This document shows positions 11,780 through 14,802 of a DNA stretch of 14,802 nt, piece after piece. The notes beneath the pieces were generated by a model. It was not told where the DNA came from. It saw only the letters and a program-made list of their open reading frames with translations, and did not search any database. Source of the stretch: an uncultured Oscillospiraceae bacterium (GTDB taxonomy: Bacteria > Bacillota > Clostridia > Oscillospirales > Acutalibacteraceae); the NCBI GenBank assembly GCA_900550315.1, contig URRK01000017.1, forward strand, positions 1-14,802, in the 5' to 3' direction. Each line of letters begins with the position of its first letter. Position 1 is the stretch's first letter. The position numbers and the translations under genes are program-made.

Positions 11780-14700
11780 ATGAAACCCGTACAATACCGA
11801 ATTACCAAAACCGTTATTCCAACCTACCCACAGCCGCAGCCCGAGGAGCTGCCCATGTTTGCCGAAAACCGCGTGCATCAGCGCACCAGCGGCCGGCCGT
11901 ACCCCAACAAGGTTGTGCTTTCGGTAGACCGCAGCTGCAAGGAAAACAAAGAATACACCCTAATTACCTTAGAAAACGATTATGTTAAAATTGAGATTTT
12001 GCCCGAAATTGGCGGCAGAATTTATTCGGCCTTAGATAAAACAACCGGGTACGATTATTTTTACAAGCAGCATGCAATAAAGCCGGCGTTAATTGGGGTG
12101 CTGGGCTCTTGGATCTCGGGCGGGGTGGAATTTAACTGGCCGTTTCACCACCGGGCCTCGGGCTTTATGCCCTGCGATTACAAAGTAGAGAAGCTGCCAA
12201 ACGGTGCGGCCGTTTGCTTTCTTGGCGAGCACGACCCCATAGACCGCATGAAAAGCCTGGTGCAAATTATTTTGCGCCCGGACGCCACTTTTTTAGAAAC
12301 TAAGGTGCGCCTTTACAACCGTACGGCGGGCAAAAGGTCGTTTTTATGGTGGGAGAATGCCGCCGTGCCGGTAAACGAGCAATATCAGATCTTTTTTCCG
12401 CAGGATGTTTCGTATGTAAATTTTCACTACTTAAAATCCCGCACTACCTACCCCGTGGCCGGCAACGGCGTTTACAACGGGATCCCCATGCAGCAGGAGC
12501 GGGATATTTCCTGGCACAAAAACACGCGGGAGGCCACCTCTTACTTTGCGGCCGCCTCTGACTACGACTTTTTTGGCGGCTACGATCACGGCAAGCAGTG
12601 CGGCGTGGTGCATATTGGCAACCATCACCTTTCGCCCGGCAAAAAAATGTTTACCTGGGCTTACGGGCAGCTGGCAAAATCTTGGGAGAATGCTTTAACC
12701 GATACCGACGGCCAGTATGCTGAGCTTATGGCCGGTTCGTATTCCGATAATCAGCCGGATTTTGCCTGGTTAGACCCGTACGAAACCAAGGAGTTTAGCC
12801 AATATTGGTACCCTATTTTTAAAATTGGCGCGCCAACCTTTGCCAATTTAAACGCCGCTTTTCGGTTGGATCGCGCCGCCGGCACTTTTACCCTGCAAAC
12901 TACCCGCAGCTTTCAAAACGCCGAAATTAAAATTTTTAATGAGGATGGCGTTTATTTTACCAAAACCTGCAGCTTAACCCCCAACACGGTTTTTTCGGCT
13001 AAGCTGCCAAAATTGCCTAAGTTGGTTACGGTGCAAATAACGGCCAACGGAGCCGTGCTTGCCGCCTACACCGAGCAAAATTTTAACCGGTTGAATATGC
13101 CGCCGGTAATTCAGGATATGCCCGCTGCCGCCGGTATGACCGACCCGGACGAGCTGTACCTTGCCGGGGTGCATGTTGCCCAGTACCGCGACCCGGCCAC
13201 CGAGCCGGACGCCTATTGGCTGCGCGCCTTAGAACGCAAACCAAACCACGCGCCCAGCCTTTTGGCCTTGGCCGAATACGAGCTGGAGAGGTTTGATTTA
13301 ACCGCTGCCGAGCATTACGCCACCCGCGCCTTGGCCGCTTTAACACTTTACAACGCCCACCCGCAAAGCGGCATGGTCTATTACCTTTTGGGCCGCATTT
13401 TTGAGGAACAAAAAAACTTTAAAGCCGCTTACAACAACTATTATAAAGCCTACTGGGCGGCCGATTGCGTGGCCAAGGCCATGACCCGCATTGCCGTGCT
13501 GGATTTAAAAAACAACGCCCCCGCCGCTGCCGCCGAGCACGCCCGCTGCGCCTTAGAGCACGGCGGCAAAAACAGCCTTGCGTTAGGCTGCCTGTTGCTT
13601 TCTTTGCAAAAGCAGGGCCGCGCCAAGCAGGCCGCCGATTTGGCCGGGCAGCACCTTGCGGCCGACCCGTTAGACCATTTTATTCGCTTAATTGCCGGGG
13701 CAGACGATTTTTACGCGCCGCTGGCCGCCAACCCGGTGCAAACCTGCTTAGACCTTGCATTTGATTTATTGGATTTAGGCCAAACCGAGCTTGCTTTGCA
13801 GCTGCTGAACGGGCTGGGGCAAAAACGTCCGGATTGCCGGCAAAAGCTGCTTTATTACACCTTGGGCTACCTGCAAACCCTTTTGGGGCAAAACGCAGCG
13901 GCCAGCTACCAAAAAGCTGGGCAGACGCCGTTGGGGCCTTGCTACCCCCACCGTTTTGGGGAAATTGCCGTGCTGCAAAACGCCCCAAAAACCGATGAAA
14001 CAGCCAAAATGCTGCTGGGCTGCCTTTATTACAACCGGCGGCACTACCAAACTGCCGAAACGCTTTGGCAGCAAAGCCAAAGCAGCCTTGCCGCGCGCCG
14101 CAACCTTGCCGTGGCCTATTTTAGCCACTTAAACCGGCCGGACGAGGCACTGAAAATGATGCAGACCTTGGTTTTAGAAAACCCGACCGACCCGGAGCTT
14201 TTGTACGAAACGGTAGTGCTAATGGATAAACTGAGCGCCCCGCCCGTGCAAAAAATTAAGCTGCTGCGGGCCGCGCCCGCTTTACAGCGGGACGACCTTT
14301 TAACGGAATTGGCCAAGGCCTACAACCAGGCGCTGCAGCCCGAAAAGGCCTTAGATGTTTTAATGGGGCACCCCTTTGTTCCGTGCGGGGGCGGCGAGCA
14401 CGCCGTTGCCGACCAGTACCTTTTTGCGCATTTAACCCTTGGCCGCAGCCTTTTGGCGGCCGGCAAGCCGCAGCAGGCTCTGCAGGCTTTTCAAACCGGG
14501 CAGCGTTTGCCGCAAAGCTTGGGCGCCGGGCTTTGGAACCGCTGCAAGCTGGTTCCGCTGCGCTTTTTTGAGGCCTTGACCCTAAAGCAGCTTGAAAAAG
14601 CAGAGCCGGCCAATTTAATTTTTAAAGATATTGCAGAAATAGAGGTAGAATATTTTAGCAATATGCATTTAAAAGAGCTGCCGTATTTTAAAGCCTTGGC

Positions 14701-14802
14701 CATGCAGCAGCTGGGGCAGCGCACCAAAGCGCAGCAAACTCTTACCGCCGCGTTAAGGGAGTGGCAAAAATTCGGCGAGGTTCAAGATAACGGCTTTTTT
14801 AA
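11780..14802 (+). CDS. DUF5107 domain protein with C-terminal TPR-like repeats, C-terminus cut off by window edge
   Basis: A frame of 1007 codons is open from the ATG at 11780 to the window end without a stop. AGGGG lies seven bases before the ATG. Residues about 40-345 are a DUF5107 domain, a beta-rich module resembling galactose-mutarotase-like folds: EILPEIGGRIYSALDKTTG (72-90), ISGGVEFNWPFHHR (112-125), GKKMFTWAYG (287-296), YSDNQPDFAWLDPYE (321-335) and QYWYP (341-345). After a linker come helical repeats from about 480 onward, for example PNHAPSLLALAEYELERFD, GMVYYLLGRIFEEQKNFKAA and LGRSLLAAGKPQQALQAFQ, typical of TPR. No signal peptide, so cytosolic. Known family context is carbohydrate-use loci with AraC regulators; the exact activity is unproven. 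A role in binding or processing a sugar or glycan is inferred from fold and from the divergent AraC gene. Total family length is around 1000-1100, so only a short tail is missing. Confidence 0.85.
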   Translation, partial: MKPVQYRITKTVIPTYPQPQPEELPMFAENRVHQRTSGRPYPNKVVLSVDRSCKENKEYTLITLENDYVKIEILPEIGGRIYSALDKTTGYDYFYKQHAIKPALIGVLGSWISGGVEFNWPFHHRASGFMPCDYKVEKLPNGAAVCFLGEHDPIDRMKSLVQIILRPDATFLETKVRLYNRTAGKRSFLWWENAAVPVNEQYQIFFPQDVSYVNFHYLKSRTTYPVAGNGVYNGIPMQQERDISWHKNTREATSYFAAASDYDFFGGYDHGKQCGVVHIGNHHLSPGKKMFTWAYGQLAKSWENALTDTDGQYAELMAGSYSDNQPDFAWLDPYETKEFSQYWYPIFKIGAPTFANLNAAFRLDRAAGTFTLQTTRSFQNAEIKIFNEDGVYFTKTCSLTPNTVFSAKLPKLPKLVTVQITANGAVLAAYTEQNFNRLNMPPVIQDMPAAAGMTDPDELYLAGVHVAQYRDPATEPDAYWLRALERKPNHAPSLLALAEYELERFDLTAAEHYATRALAALTLYNAHPQSGMVYYLLGRIFEEQKNFKAAYNNYYKAYWAADCVAKAMTRIAVLDLKNNAPAAAAEHARCALEHGGKNSLALGCLLLSLQKQGRAKQAADLAGQHLAADPLDHFIRLIAGADDFYAPLAANPVQTCLDLAFDLLDLGQTELALQLLNGLGQKRPDCRQKLLYYTLGYLQTLLGQNAAASYQKAGQTPLGPCYPHRFGEIAVLQNAPKTDETAKMLLGCLYYNRRHYQTAETLWQQSQSSLAARRNLAVAYFSHLNRPDEALKMMQTLVLENPTDPELLYETVVLMDKLSAPPVQKIKLLRAAPALQRDDLLTELAKAYNQALQPEKALDVLMGHPFVPCGGGEHAVADQYLFAHLTLGRSLLAAGKPQQALQAFQTGQRLPQSLGAGLWNRCKLVPLRFFEALTLKQLEKAEPANLIFKDIAEIEVEYFSNMHLKELPYFKALAMQQLGQRTKAQQTLTAALREWQKFGEVQDNGFF

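Overview
The window reads as a chromosomal segment of a low-to-mid-GC Gram-positive-type anaerobe, most likely Bacillota/Clostridia. The support is strong Shine-Dalgarno sites, a long same-strand gene run, a Clostridia-style citrate synthase of about 460 residues, a membrane-anchored MurF-like ligase beside a D-Ala-D-Ala ligase, and an AraC regulator divergent from a DUF5107/TPR protein. No rRNA, tRNA, CRISPR array or transposase was seen, so the genus is not assignable by eye.

Layout. (1) Bases 1-540 carry two small leftward genes of the type found on prophages and integrative elements: an HTH protein and a cut-off acidic coiled-coil protein. Their base use differs from the rest, so an element edge probably lies between about 540 and 690. 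That gap holds a 32-base palindrome and a striking two-part hairpin. (2) A single rightward citrate synthase gene has a near-consensus promoter whose -35 box is buried in a perfect TTTGCAAA-based dyad. (3) A 540-base convergent gap holds two strong hairpin terminators and five tandem 16-base repeats. (4) A long leftward gene run (read from 10542 down to 2686) encodes an alpha/beta hydrolase, a membrane MurF-like ligase, an atypical D-Ala-D-Ala ligase, a cation diffusion facilitator with a manganese-type metal site, and two unrelated FAD oxidoreductases. The last three genes are joined by stop/start overlaps. (5) A leftward AraC-type regulator sits head-to-head with a large rightward DUF5107/TPR gene that runs off the right edge; their -10 boxes are mirror images four bases apart.

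How they work together. MurF-like plus Ddl are consecutive steps that make D-Ala-D-Ala and add it to the peptidoglycan precursor. The transporter and flavoproteins are co-transcribed with them, so the operon looks like an envelope module with metal and redox genes attached. The AraC/DUF5107 pair looks like a separate, substrate-inducible carbohydrate unit. Functions are by family motif recognition only; no database search was run.
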